Part shown: one piece after another, positions 6,731 to 12,661 of the stretch
Position numbering within the stretch: position 1 is the stretch's first letter
Layout of the letters: every line of letters starts with the position of its first letter
Origin: QHXQ01 sp038322995
GTDB lineage: Bacteria; Acidobacteriota; Blastocatellia; Pyrinomonadales; Pyrinomonadaceae
Length of the DNA stretch: 15,092 bases
Assembly: GCA_038322995.1 (NCBI GenBank)
Contig: JBBQGM010000103.1
Span: 1 to 15,092, forward strand
Reading direction: 5' to 3'
Notes under the pieces: model-generated
What the model was told of the DNA's origin: nothing
What the model saw: the letters and a program-made list of their open reading frames with translations, nothing else
Databases searched by the model: none
Program-made: the position numbers and the translations under genes

Positions 6731-6787
6731 TGGAGGCCGCATGATGAATTAGCCGTTGCCCGTTTACCATTCATCATGTCGCCTCCA
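6731..6787. repeat. Long hairpin of GATGAA type between nitroreductase and VOC genes
   Basis: TGGAGGC-CG-CATGATGAAT (6731-6749) pairs with the complement of 6769-6787, leaving only the two central CG positions unpaired: 17 of 19 bases, around a 19-nt loop. It fills most of the spacer, starting 7 nt after the nitroreductase stop and ending 15 nt before the VOC start. There is no U-tract. It may protect or attenuate the transcript between the two genes, or may be a dispersed repeat; the CATGATGAAT arm resembles the repeats at 10656 and 14168. Confidence 0.6.
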
Positions 6788-6794
6788 GCCTTCA

Positions 6795-7484
6795 TCATTT
6801 CTCTGCCCACGCATCACCGTAACGCTCGCTGAAGACGATGCGGTCGAGCGCGAAGCGGCCGGGATAAGCCTTGTCAGGTTCTTTGGCCCGGCCGATGGCT
6901 AGGAGAGCACAGACTTCCGCTTCGTCGGGGATATTGAACTCGCGTTTGACGGCGGCGGCGTCGAAGCCTTCCATCGGCGCGGTGTCGAAGCCGTAAGCCT
7001 CGGCGGCGAGCATCAACGTGGTGAAGGCGATCATCGTGTGCCGGTTGACCCAGACGGGCATGGACTGCATGTTATCGAGAAATTGAAACGCGCTGTCCCG
7101 ATACTGCTGCCACTTTGCCACGTCGCCCGCGCCCCGCTCCGCGCCCTCGCGGAACACTTCGTCGGCCGTGCGCCTCCATTCCTCTTTCATCCCGAGCGCG
7201 ATGACGACGACCGGCGCTTGCCCCACCTTCGGCTGCTTGAACGCCGCCGCCATCAACCGCTGCCGGTTCGCCTCCGCGCGCACGACAATGAAACGCCACG
7301 GTTGCAGGTTATAACCCGACGGCGCTTGGGCCGCGAGTCGCAAGATCGCGTTCAGATATTCGTCCGGCACTGCCTCGTCGGTGAACTGGTTTGTCGCGCG
7401 TCGCTCCAACACGGTCTGCGCTAACGGTTTGAGCGGCGTGCCGTCAGCCCGCATCGGCGGTAAGTTCGTCGGCTTATCTTGCAT
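6795..7484 (-). CDS. Nitroreductase-family FMN oxidoreductase
   Basis: A 229-residue member of the nitroreductase superfamily, which are usually FMN-dependent homodimers reducing nitroaromatics, quinones or flavin with NAD(P)H. VLERRATNQFTDEAVPDEYLN (26-46) contains the N-terminal arginine motif that contacts the FMN phosphate. LAAQAPSGYNLQPWRFIVV (50-68) is the characteristic FMN loop (AxSxxNxQPWRF). AYGFDTAPMEGFD (173-185) is the second family signature, and LLAIGRAKEPD (204-214) closes the domain. Length is normal. The ATG at 7484 has GGGAG 8 nt upstream. The last residues may take part in the dimer exchange seen in the family. It is first in a likely transcript with the VOC gene, tatA and tatC. 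Substrate unknown. Confidence 0.92.
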   Translation of the reverse strand: MQDKPTNLPPMRADGTPLKPLAQTVLERRATNQFTDEAVPDEYLNAILRLAAQAPSGYNLQPWRFIVVRAEANRQRLMAAAFKQPKVGQAPVVVIALGMKEEWRRTADEVFREGAERGAGDVAKWQQYRDSAFQFLDNMQSMPVWVNRHTMIAFTTLMLAAEAYGFDTAPMEGFDAAAVKREFNIPDEAEVCALLAIGRAKEPDKAYPGRFALDRIVFSERYGDAWAEK

Positions 7485-7649
7485 GTTGTGACTCCCACGG
7501 CGTTAAGCTTAATTTGAACTACCGGATTGTAACGCGCCAAGGGGACGGCGCAAAAGGCACGCGGCGGAAAGCGGCCGGCAGAAGTTCGCGCCGACCGATG
7601 GCAGGTGGTTGCTGGCAGGTAATTAGCGGCCGGGCAGGGGCGCAAAAAT

Positions 7650-7680
7650 AGACAGTGAGCGGTGTTATCGCACACTGTCT
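7650..7680 (-). terminator. Intrinsic terminator of carD
   Basis: AGACAGTG (7650-7657) pairs with CACTGTCT (7673-7680). Past one A-A mismatch, GCG pairs with CGC, leaving the 7-nt loop GTGTTAT. On the minus strand the stem is followed by ATTTTTG, a good U-tract, and begins 20 nt after the carD stop. The other side reads CTTTTG, so it may also stop plus-strand transcripts. Confidence 0.8.
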
Positions 7681-7700
7681 TTTGCCTGATGTGTACTCGG

Positions 7701-8255
7701 TTAATGACCGGCGACAGCGCCAGCAACGCGTGCGCGTGCGGCCGCGGCTGGCCGGCGCTCATGCTTGGCACAGGCGCGGGCGAGAGCTTGCTCAACGCGC
7801 GGCACGACGCTACATTCGGGTTGGCGACAGACCGCCGCCAATTCGGAGATGACGAGATAGCGGGCGCGTTCAAGCATGCGCTGCTCGCGGAACGAGAGCG
7901 GCTTCAAGTGGCTCAGATGGGTCAGATGTTTGAGTACCTGCGCGACCTCGAAGATGTCGCCGGTGCGCATGCGGTCGGAGAAGTCTTTGAAGCGATCCTT
8001 CCAGTCGTGGGGCGCGGGCGTGAAGTCGTCGCCCAGATTCTTTAACAGCAGTTCGCATTCGCCCGAAGAGATCGGCGAACGCAAACCTACTTCGCCGGCA
8101 TTGGCGACGGGCACAAGCACAACCGAGTTGGTGGCGGCGAGCCGGAGGGTGTAGAAGGGCAGGGAAGTCGCGCCGATCTGTTTCTGTTCGATCAATTCAA
8201 TGACGCCGATGCCGTGATTTGGATACACGACTTTCTGTCCGACCTTAAAGCCCAC
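7701..8255 (-). CDS. carD: CarD/CdnL-family RNA polymerase-binding regulator
   Basis: CarD-type proteins bind the RNA polymerase beta subunit and the upstream edge of the open bubble, stabilising open complexes at rRNA and other housekeeping promoters. Residues 1-60 form the Tudor-like beta-binding domain (FKVGQKVVYPNHGIGVIELIE; FYTLRLAATNSVVLVPV). Residues 65-145 form the helical DNA-binding domain, with Trp85 (HDWKDRFKDFSDRM) in the position of the tryptophan that wedges into the promoter fork in mycobacterial CarD, then TGDIFEVAQVLKHL and LSFREQRMLERARYLVISELA. The last 30 residues are Ala/Arg-rich and look like a lineage-specific basic tail. The start is GTG at 8255, since AGGAGGTG lies 5 nt upstream; a TTG at 8288 would put this Shine-Dalgarno inside the gene. 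The gene ends in a strong terminator and has its own candidate promoter, so it is probably monocistronic. Confidence 0.92.
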   Translation of the reverse strand: MGFKVGQKVVYPNHGIGVIELIEQKQIGATSLPFYTLRLAATNSVVLVPVANAGEVGLRSPISSGECELLLKNLGDDFTPAPHDWKDRFKDFSDRMRTGDIFEVAQVLKHLTHLSHLKPLSFREQRMLERARYLVISELAAVCRQPECSVVPRVEQALARACAKHERRPAAAARARVAGAVAGH

Positions 8256-8260
8256 TACTA

Positions 8261-8268
8261 CACCTCCT
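8261..8268 (-). promoter_or_regulatory. Near-perfect Shine-Dalgarno deciding the carD start
   Basis: AGGAGGTG on the minus strand lies 5 nt before GTG at 8255. It is the strongest ribosome binding site in the window and fits the high expression expected of a CarD protein. Confidence 0.8.
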
Positions 8269-8310
8269 GAAATATTTACCGCATGCAAGATGAGCGCGCC
8301 GCATCGCGCA

Positions 8311-8343
8311 GGTTAATTGTAGGTTTAACCCTTGGCCTGGGAA
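8311..8343 (-). promoter_or_regulatory. Candidate carD promoter with a dyad over the -10 box
   Basis: On the minus strand, TTCCCA (8343-8338) and TACAAT (8321-8316) are spaced by 16 bp; the -10 box matches 5 of 6 consensus bases and the -35 box 4 of 6. GGTTAA (8311-8316) and TTAACC (8325-8330) form a dyad around the -10 element, placed where a repressor could act. Initiation near 8308 would give a leader of about 53 nt. Confidence 0.35.
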
Positions 8344-8459
8344 CTGACGCAGGGCGCGTCGGGATTGACTAACTGAAATCGTCACGAAAGTGTAACAAGC
8401 TGTTCATGTGTCGTCAAGAGTCATGATGAACGACAGGGGGGCGCGGCTGAATGGAAAGC

Positions 8460-8570
8460 TGTCAGTTATTAGTTGTTCATCGTGCTTGCCCGTGCGTGGT
8501 CAACTAAAGAGCGAGTGGAATGACTAACCGCGAATCGTCAACTGCTAACATCTAACAACACAACTGACCA
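8460..8570. repeat. GTCAGTT/TTGTT inverted-repeat block
   Basis: TGTCAGTTATTAGTTGTT (8460-8477) matches the reverse complement of 8554-8570 (TGGTCAGTTGTGTTGTT) with few differences. Between the arms are related words (GGTCAACTAA, TGACTAACC, GTCAACTGCTAAC, ATCTAACAAC). The block lies in the minus-strand trailer of the sensor kinase gene. It looks like degenerate copies of a GTCAGTTGTTAGTT-type word and has no coding features. Confidence 0.5.
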
Positions 8571-8591
8571 CGGACAACGCACAATCGGGCT

Positions 8592-9887
8592 TCAGGCTTC
8601 GTACGGTAACTCGACGGTGAAAGTTGAGCCTGCGCCGGGCGTTGATTGTACGGTCGCTTCGCCGCCATGCGCGCGGGCGAGATGTTTGACGATGGCGAGA
8701 CCCAGCCCCGTGCCGCCGAGCGCGCGTGAGCGGGCCCGATCAACGCGGTAGAAACGCTCGAAGATGCGTTTGATGTGTTCGGGCGCGATGCCTTCGCCGG
8801 TGTCTGTGACGATGATGTGGTCACGCGCCGCCTGGCGTTCGTGGCCGACGACGACGCGGCCACCGGGGCGATTGAATTTGATCGCGTTGTCGGTCAGGTT
8901 CGTTAACATCTGTTCGAGCCGGCGCGCGTCAGCTTGTACGTGTACTCCGGTGGCGACATCGTTATGCAATGTAATGTCGTGCTCGGCGGCGCTGGCCGCG
9001 AGTACCGTTAATACATCCTGCACAAGCGGGCGCAGATGTACGGAGGTGCGCTCAACCGTGACTGTGCCGGCTTCGATGGCGGAGAGTTCAAGGATGTCGT
9101 CGATCAGATTGTGCATGCGGGCGGCGTTGCGGTCGATGATCGAGAGGAAGCGGCGATTGTGCGCGGGGTCGTCAACCGCGCCGGTCGCCAGCGTCTCGAC
9201 GAAGGTGCGGATCGCGGTCAGCGGCGTGCGCAGTTCGTGCGAGACGTTGGAGAGGAATTCTTGCCGCACGCGTTCAAGGCGTTCGAGCCGTGTGATATCG
9301 AAGAAGACGCCGATGGCCCCGCGCGGTGCGCCCGCATATGGCTCGAACGGCGCGACGCGCAGATCGAACGCGCGCCGGTCGGCCGCGGCCGTCGTCTCAA
9401 CCTTGACCTCGGCGCGCTCGCCGCGCAGCAAGGCCGCGCTGAAGGCATAAAGCACCGCCGGATTACGCGTTAATTCGGTCAGCCGCCGCGCTCGGGTCGG
9501 CACTTCACCTGTGCCGAAGATATCGCCCGCCGCGCGATTCGACACCAGCACGCGCATGTCCGCGTCCACCACCAGCATCCCTTCGCGCATGCTGTGCAGC
9601 ATCGCTTCGAGCAACTCGTGCGCGGGCAACACGGCGTCGAGACTTTTGACGACCGCCCCGGCCACGCGCCGCGCGTCACCTTGGCCGCTCAAGGCAGAGA
9701 TGGATGTGAGCGTAGGTGGTAGCGCGTCTATACGGCGCTGCCGCGCGCTGTGCCAGAACCACGCGGCCGCTCCACCTGCGAGCGCGCAAAGCAAGGCAAT
9801 GCCGCCCGCGTCCGGCTGGCGCACAAACAATGCGCCAGCCGCCAGCACGACGATGCCACACAATACCAGCGATAGGAGGAGACGCAT
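8592..9887 (-). CDS. PhoR-type sensor histidine kinase
   Basis: A 431-residue membrane kinase that should phosphorylate the response regulator encoded just upstream. Two N-terminal hydrophobic segments (about 3-22 and 28-46) are separated by only a few residues, so there is no real periplasmic sensor domain; sensing is probably intramembrane, cytoplasmic or through partner proteins, as in PhoR. A PAS domain covers about 90-200 (MREGMLVVDADMRVLVSN). SNVSHELRTPLTAI (213-226) holds the phosphoaccepting His217. The ATP-binding domain has NLTDNAIKFNRP (N box, Asn334), DTGEGI (362-367), FERFYRVD (376-383) and GGTGLGLAI (391-399). All catalytic motifs are intact. The gene starts 60 nt after the regulator stop, without a good Shine-Dalgarno. 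The signal is unknown; phosphate is only suggested by domain similarity, since no pst or phoU gene is in the window. Confidence 0.93.
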   Translation of the reverse strand: MRLLLSLVLCGIVVLAAGALFVRQPDAGGIALLCALAGGAAAWFWHSARQRRIDALPPTLTSISALSGQGDARRVAGAVVKSLDAVLPAHELLEAMLHSMREGMLVVDADMRVLVSNRAAGDIFGTGEVPTRARRLTELTRNPAVLYAFSAALLRGERAEVKVETTAAADRRAFDLRVAPFEPYAGAPRGAIGVFFDITRLERLERVRQEFLSNVSHELRTPLTAIRTFVETLATGAVDDPAHNRRFLSIIDRNAARMHNLIDDILELSAIEAGTVTVERTSVHLRPLVQDVLTVLAASAAEHDITLHNDVATGVHVQADARRLEQMLTNLTDNAIKFNRPGGRVVVGHERQAARDHIIVTDTGEGIAPEHIKRIFERFYRVDRARSRALGGTGLGLAIVKHLARAHGGEATVQSTPGAGSTFTVELPYEA

Positions 9888-9947
9888 TCAACCACAGGGC
9901 CGAGCAACGAGGGACAAGTTAAGACAGCATTGTAACCCGGCCCCCTG

Positions 9948-10655
9948 TCACTCGGCACCCGGCCCTGTTTTAGCGCAGCCGACGAAGCGATAGCCGACGC
10001 CGACGACCGTCTCGATGCATTCGCCGCACGCGCCGAGTTTTTGGCGCAGGCGGCGGATATGCACGTCGAGCGTGCGCGAGTCGCCGTAGTATTCGTAGCC
10101 CCAGACGTTATCGAGAATTTGTTGCCGCGTGGCTACACGCCCGACGCTGCGCGCGAGCAGTTCCAGCAATGCGAACTCTTTGCGCGTGAGTTTCACGCTC
10201 GCGCCGTCGCAGTTGACGCGCATGTCCGCGAAATCAACCGCGAGCCGCCCATCCGCGTAACTAGGCGCTGCGCCTTCATCCACACGCCGCAGTACCGCGC
10301 GCACGCGGGCCAACAGTTCACGCACCGAGAACGGTTTCGTGATGTAGTCGTCCGCGCCGAGGTCGAGACCGGCGACGCGCTCCGCTTCGCCGGTGCGGGC
10401 TGTCAGCATGATGATCGGCGTGCGCCGCGTGGCCGGTTCGCGCCGCAGCCGGCGGCACAATTCCGTGCCGCTCATGCCCGGCAACATGAGGTCGAGGAGG
10501 ATGAGCGCGGGCGGGCGGCGGGCGTCGAGGGCGGCAGCAAGCCCGCGCTCGCCCGTCGGCGCGACGACGACCTCCAACTTTTCACGTTCCAGATTAAACC
10601 GCAGCCCCTCGGCAATGTCCGGGTCGTCTTCGACGATGAGCACAAGCTTTGCCAT
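9948..10655 (-). CDS. PhoB/OmpR-family response regulator
   Basis: A 235-residue DNA-binding regulator paired with the following histidine kinase. The receiver domain (1-120) has the acidic pair in VEDDPD (8-13), the phosphorylated Asp55 in LILLDLMLPGMSG, Thr85 in MLTART and Lys107 in ITKPF. The C-terminal winged helix (about 140-228) has the OmpR/PhoB pattern: LTRKEFALLELLARSVGRV, then RQQILDNVWGYEYYGDSRTLDVHIRRLRQKL with the recognition helix, and ETVVGVGYRF as the wing. The start is ATG at 10655; a TTG two codons earlier is less likely. There is no Shine-Dalgarno; the 5' flank is a GATGAA-type repeat that also precedes gltX. A candidate promoter lies at 10738-10765. Targets are unknown. 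Confidence 0.94.
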   Translation of the reverse strand: MAKLVLIVEDDPDIAEGLRFNLEREKLEVVVAPTGERGLAAALDARRPPALILLDLMLPGMSGTELCRRLRREPATRRTPIIMLTARTGEAERVAGLDLGADDYITKPFSVRELLARVRAVLRRVDEGAAPSYADGRLAVDFADMRVNCDGASVKLTRKEFALLELLARSVGRVATRQQILDNVWGYEYYGDSRTLDVHIRRLRQKLGACGECIETVVGVGYRFVGCAKTGPGAE

Positions 10656-10690
10656 AAGCAATGATGAATGCGGCCGATGAATGAAAAATG
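10656..10690. repeat. GATGAA-type repeat copy before the response regulator gene
   Basis: AATGATGAATG (10660-10670) and GATGAATGAAAAATGATTT (from 10676) are tandem degenerate copies of the same word found at 6740-6778 and 14168-14227. Next to the start codon the plus strand reads CATAAGC, AATGATGAATGC, nearly identical to the gltX start context. No opposing arm is present, so this copy does not fold into a hairpin. Confidence 0.5.
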
Positions 10691-10733
10691 ATTTACTTTA
10701 ATGCCTTACTCATGGCACCACGTTCAGCGTTTC

Positions 10734-10832
10734 CTAACTTATAAACGCGGCTTCAGCCATGTCGACCGTTAGCGCGCAAATGTCGGTGACGTAATCATCG
10801 ACAGCCGATAGTCCATGCCGTTCCCTGCTCAT
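10734..10832 (-). CDS. Possible 32-residue small ORF of unknown function
   Basis: ATG at 10832 opens 32 codons ending in TAG. The peptide begins MSRERHGLSAVDDYV and ends TVDMAEAAFIS; it is mildly acidic and has no family resemblance that I recognise. Its ATGA overlaps the stop of the preceding small ORF. There is no good Shine-Dalgarno, and its 3' part overlaps a candidate promoter, so chance is a real alternative. Confidence 0.15.
   Translation of the reverse strand: MSRERHGLSAVDDYVTDICALTVDMAEAAFIS
10738..10765 (-). promoter_or_regulatory. Candidate promoter for the response regulator-kinase operon
   Basis: On the minus strand, TCGACA (10765-10760) and TATAAG (10743-10738) each match 5 of 6 consensus bases with a 16-bp spacer. 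Initiation near 10730 would leave a leader of about 75 nt that includes the GATGAA repeat. No PhoB-type direct repeat is evident around it. Confidence 0.4.
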
Positions 10833-10939
10833 GATTCGCGGGCAGCCACCGGCGTTGCGCTTTGAGTATCAGCGACCACGTGAGTTTTATCAATCACTGA
10901 TTTAATCGAAATTCCCGCCCTCGCCGCGGCCGGGGCCAT
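10829..10939 (-). CDS. Possible 36-residue small ORF of unknown function
   Basis: ATG at 10939 opens 36 codons ending in TGA at 10829-10831, which overlaps the next small ORF by ATGA. The peptide starts MAPAAARAGISIKSVIDKT and continues VVADTQSATPVAARES. GAGGG lies 13 nt before the ATG, farther than is ideal. Codon use is less GC-rich at third positions than in the neighbours. No function can be given. Confidence 0.15.
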   Translation of the reverse strand: MAPAAARAGISIKSVIDKTHVVADTQSATPVAARES

Positions 10940-11073
10940 AATGTTTGGTCAGCCCTCGCAGTCGGGTTGGTCAACATGTAGACGCATTGGGGCTGCCGGT
11001 AGAGAAAGCGTCAGGATAGGCGGGGCATGTTAACTCGCATTGAACACGAGGTTAAATCAGCATGAATGATTTT

Positions 11074-11152
11074 GAAAACGCTAACAGGTTGTTAACGTGC
11101 GGGCCGGGCTAACAAAACAACGCGGGCGGCCGAAACAACTGTTAGCGTTTTC
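11074..11152. repeat. Inverted AACGCTAACAG repeat overlapping a terminator
   Basis: GAAAACGCTAACAG at 11074-11087 is the exact complement of 11139-11152. Allowing one inserted G, the match extends over TTGTT to 11093 on one side and 11134 on the other (19 of 20). The right copy overlaps the loop and part of the arms of the hairpin at 11119-11165. Confidence 0.65.
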
Positions 11153-11165
11153 GGCCGCCCGCGTT
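11119..11165 (-). terminator. Intrinsic terminator of the Gly-rich protein gene
   Basis: AACGCGGGCGGCCGAAA (11119-11135) pairs perfectly over 17 bp with 11149-11165, around a 13-nt loop. It starts 13 nt after the stop of the minus-strand gene at 11179 and is followed on that strand by GTTTTGTTAG, a moderate U-tract. Confidence 0.8.
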
Positions 11166-11178
11166 AAGCGTGGGGTCC

Positions 11179-11724
11179 TCAACCGTTCTGCGCTTGCGCG
11201 ATCTTGGACATGGCGATGGCGAGCGCCGCCGCGCCGAGACCCTTCACGAGCGTCGGGTGTTCGGCGTAGAAGTTGCTGACCGTGTCAATGATTGACGGGT
11301 CTTTCTGTTCGGCATGTTCGGCGAGCGCAGCGACCGCCTCCGGCGACACCTGTGCGGCCGCCTCGGGCGAGACCTGCGTCTGCCCGCCACCAAGCAAGCC
11401 GGCCAGCCCGGCCAGTCCGCCGCCGCCGCCGCCCTGTCGTTGCAGCACCTGCGCGACGATGGTCGGCCCCAACGCGCCGATCAGCGTGTTGAGGATGCCG
11501 GCGCGTTGCTGGTTATTTGATTGCCCGAAGAGGCCCCCGAGCATCTGGCCGAAGGCCGGCGTCTGGTTCGAGCGAAACGCGGCGGCCAGCCCGTCGGCGA
11601 GCGCCGACGGCGGCGCGGCCTGCGAGAATTGATCGTAGTGATCGTTAATCTGATCGTGCGCCGGTTGCGCGCCCGCGCCACCGTACTGTTGCATCAGCCC
11701 GCCTAGTTGATCCATCCATCCCAT
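11179..11724 (-). CDS. Gly-rich conserved protein of unknown function
   Basis: A 181-residue protein with no assigned function. MGWMDQLGGLMQQYGG begins it without a signal peptide. Residues 28-95 are helical and alternate small and polar residues (FSQAAPPSALADGLAAAFRS; FGQMLGGLFGQSNNQQ; ILNTLIGALGPTIVAQVLQ). A glycine run (98-103) leads into GLAGLAGLLGGG, then QVSPEA occurs twice (117-122 and 125-130). The C-terminus, DPSIIDTVSNFYAEHPTLV followed by GLGAAALAIAMSKIAQ (163-178), could be an amphipathic or membrane-associating helix. The overall style resembles the YidB/DUF937-like Gly/Ala-rich proteins and hypothetical proteins that I remember from Acidobacteriota, but I cannot confirm it. The ATG at 11724 has AGGAG 9 nt upstream; the longer reading from 11769 adds a non-conserved stretch. 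Confidence 0.8.
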   Translation of the reverse strand: MGWMDQLGGLMQQYGGAGAQPAHDQINDHYDQFSQAAPPSALADGLAAAFRSNQTPAFGQMLGGLFGQSNNQQRAGILNTLIGALGPTIVAQVLQRQGGGGGGLAGLAGLLGGGQTQVSPEAAAQVSPEAVAALAEHAEQKDPSIIDTVSNFYAEHPTLVKGLGAAALAIAMSKIAQAQNG

Positions 11725-11850
11725 AAATTTTTTCTCCTCATATGCAAGCAAATGGCCCGGCGCGCGCATGGGGGCAGCAGACGACGCGAGCGGGCCGGCA
11801 AAGTCATCTGTGCAGGTGCGGCGCGAGTTTACCGCACGCGCGCCGGTTAG

Positions 11851-12582
11851 CTAAAGCTGAGCGGGCGGCTTTGGCGTCGGCGCAACCGGGGGCGCGGTCT
11901 GCTCCGAGGTGGGCAGCCGCGACGGATCGGGCGCATCGGGCGATGTGTGCCGGTGCGCGATCTGCCACGCGCTCCCGACACGCCGGAACAAAAGCGTCAT
12001 GCGCCCGGAGTTGCTTTCGGGCGTGCCGCGAAACTCTTGCGTCTGCGTCCACGCGCAGGTGACGACGGCTGCATCCACGCCGAGCGGTTGCACCTTCACA
12101 TCGCGCACTGCGAGTTTCACGTCTTTAAGATCAGGATAAGAACTGACGAGGTTCGCATGCACCTGCGCCCAGCCGCGTGTGACCGTGCCGTTGTTGTTGT
12201 AGATAAGCAACTGCGGCGAGTTCCAATAAAAATTCATCACCGCCTCCACGTCCGTTTTCTCGATGGCTCGCAGGAGCGCGTCGAACGTGGCGCGCACGTC
12301 GCGCTCAGCGACGGATACGGCGGCGCGGGCCGGCGTGGTCGCCCGCCGCGTGCGCGTGGTGTTGGTGGTTTCGGTCGTCGTGGTCGTGCCGGTCAGCATG
12401 GGCGCAGGCGGGGCCGGCGCGGTAGTTGTGGTTGTGGTGGTCGTCGTTTGTTTCCGCGTGCTGGATGTCGGCCGGCGCGGCGCGGTTTGCGTTGTGGTGC
12501 TGCTGACGTTGGCGGTCTGGGCAAAGGCGCAGCCCGCGAGCACCACTATGAGCATGCTGGTAATGAAAGGTTGTTTGAACAT
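11851..12582 (-). CDS. Exported NTF2/SnoaL-like (DUF4440-type) protein with Thr-rich linker
   Basis: A 243-residue exported protein. Residues 1-21 form a signal peptide with two possible processing modes: the lipobox LAGC with Cys18, or signal peptidase I cleavage at AFA/Q. Residues 25-88 are an unstructured linker of Thr, Pro and Ala, including nine threonines in a row (46-54), suggesting a spacer through or away from the envelope. Residues 90-215 fit the cone-shaped NTF2-like fold of the SnoaL/DUF4440 group: VRATFDALLRAIEKTDVEAV, FYWNSPQLLIYNNNGTVTRG, then strands ending in RRVGSAWQIAHRHTSPD. The C-terminus is Pro-rich. Such domains bind small ligands or act as isomerases; no ligand can be inferred. 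The ATG at 12582 is chosen because a signal peptide follows at once; the longer frame to 12873 lies antisense-like inside gltX. The Shine-Dalgarno is weak (GGGG). Confidence 0.82.
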   Translation of the reverse strand: MFKQPFITSMLIVVLAGCAFAQTANVSSTTTQTAPRRPTSSTRKQTTTTTTTTTAPAPPAPMLTGTTTTTETTNTTRTRRATTPARAAVSVAERDVRATFDALLRAIEKTDVEAVMNFYWNSPQLLIYNNNGTVTRGWAQVHANLVSSYPDLKDVKLAVRDVKVQPLGVDAAVVTCAWTQTQEFRGTPESNSGRMTLLFRRVGSAWQIAHRHTSPDAPDPSRLPTSEQTAPPVAPTPKPPAQL

Positions 12583-12611
12583 GATAATTACCCCGGAAAA
12601 AATATGACGAC

Positions 12612-12647
12612 GCAAGCTGCTTGCATGCAAGCGTGCGCCCTGCGCAC
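12612..12647 (-). terminator. Consecutive short hairpins downstream of gltX
   Basis: On the minus strand the gltX stop is followed by GTGCGC-AGG-GCGCAC (12647-12633), then the perfect 14-bp palindrome GCTTGCATGCAAGC (12632-12619), overlapping GCAAGC-A-GCTTGC (12624-12612). A TTTTTT run comes only at about 12601-12596, just before the next gene. This may slow or end transcription after gltX, but the distance from stem to U-tract is not typical. Confidence 0.35.
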
Positions 12648-12661
12648 TTACGGGAAAAACT

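Larger units (their letters stand above)
8256..8591. other. Spacer between carD and the sensor kinase
   Basis: No gene is supported in these 336 nt. From left to right it contains the carD ribosome binding site, a candidate carD promoter overlapped by a GGTTAA/TTAACC dyad, an unremarkable stretch to about 8398, an imperfect hairpin (CTGTTCAT near 8400 with ATGAACGACAG ending at 8435), and a repeat block at 8460-8570. The block ends about 20 nt beyond the kinase stop. Confidence 0.5.
10656..11178. other. Long spacer between the response regulator and the Gly-rich protein
   Basis: At 523 nt this is the longest stretch without a supported gene. From left to right: a GATGAA-type repeat (10656-10690), a candidate promoter for the regulator (10738-10765), two tiny overlapping minus-strand ORFs (10734-10832 and 10829-10939), a TTGGTCA direct repeat (10945-10973), a small dyad TTAACTCG/CGAGGTTAA (11030-11055), an inverted copy of AACGCTAACAG (11074-11093), and the terminator at 11119-11165. 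Base composition is clearly more AT-rich than in neighbouring genes. Confidence 0.5.

Noticed and set aside
7421..7873. 150-codon minus-strand frame across the nitroreductase-carD spacer
   Set aside because: It overlaps the carD terminator and the 3' end of carD in another frame, with no domain or start signal.
8399..8417. Possible Pho box (CTGTTCAT then GTCGTCA)
   Set aside because: The two halves fit the CTGTCAT consensus poorly and the spacing is off; the word overlaps an imperfect hairpin.
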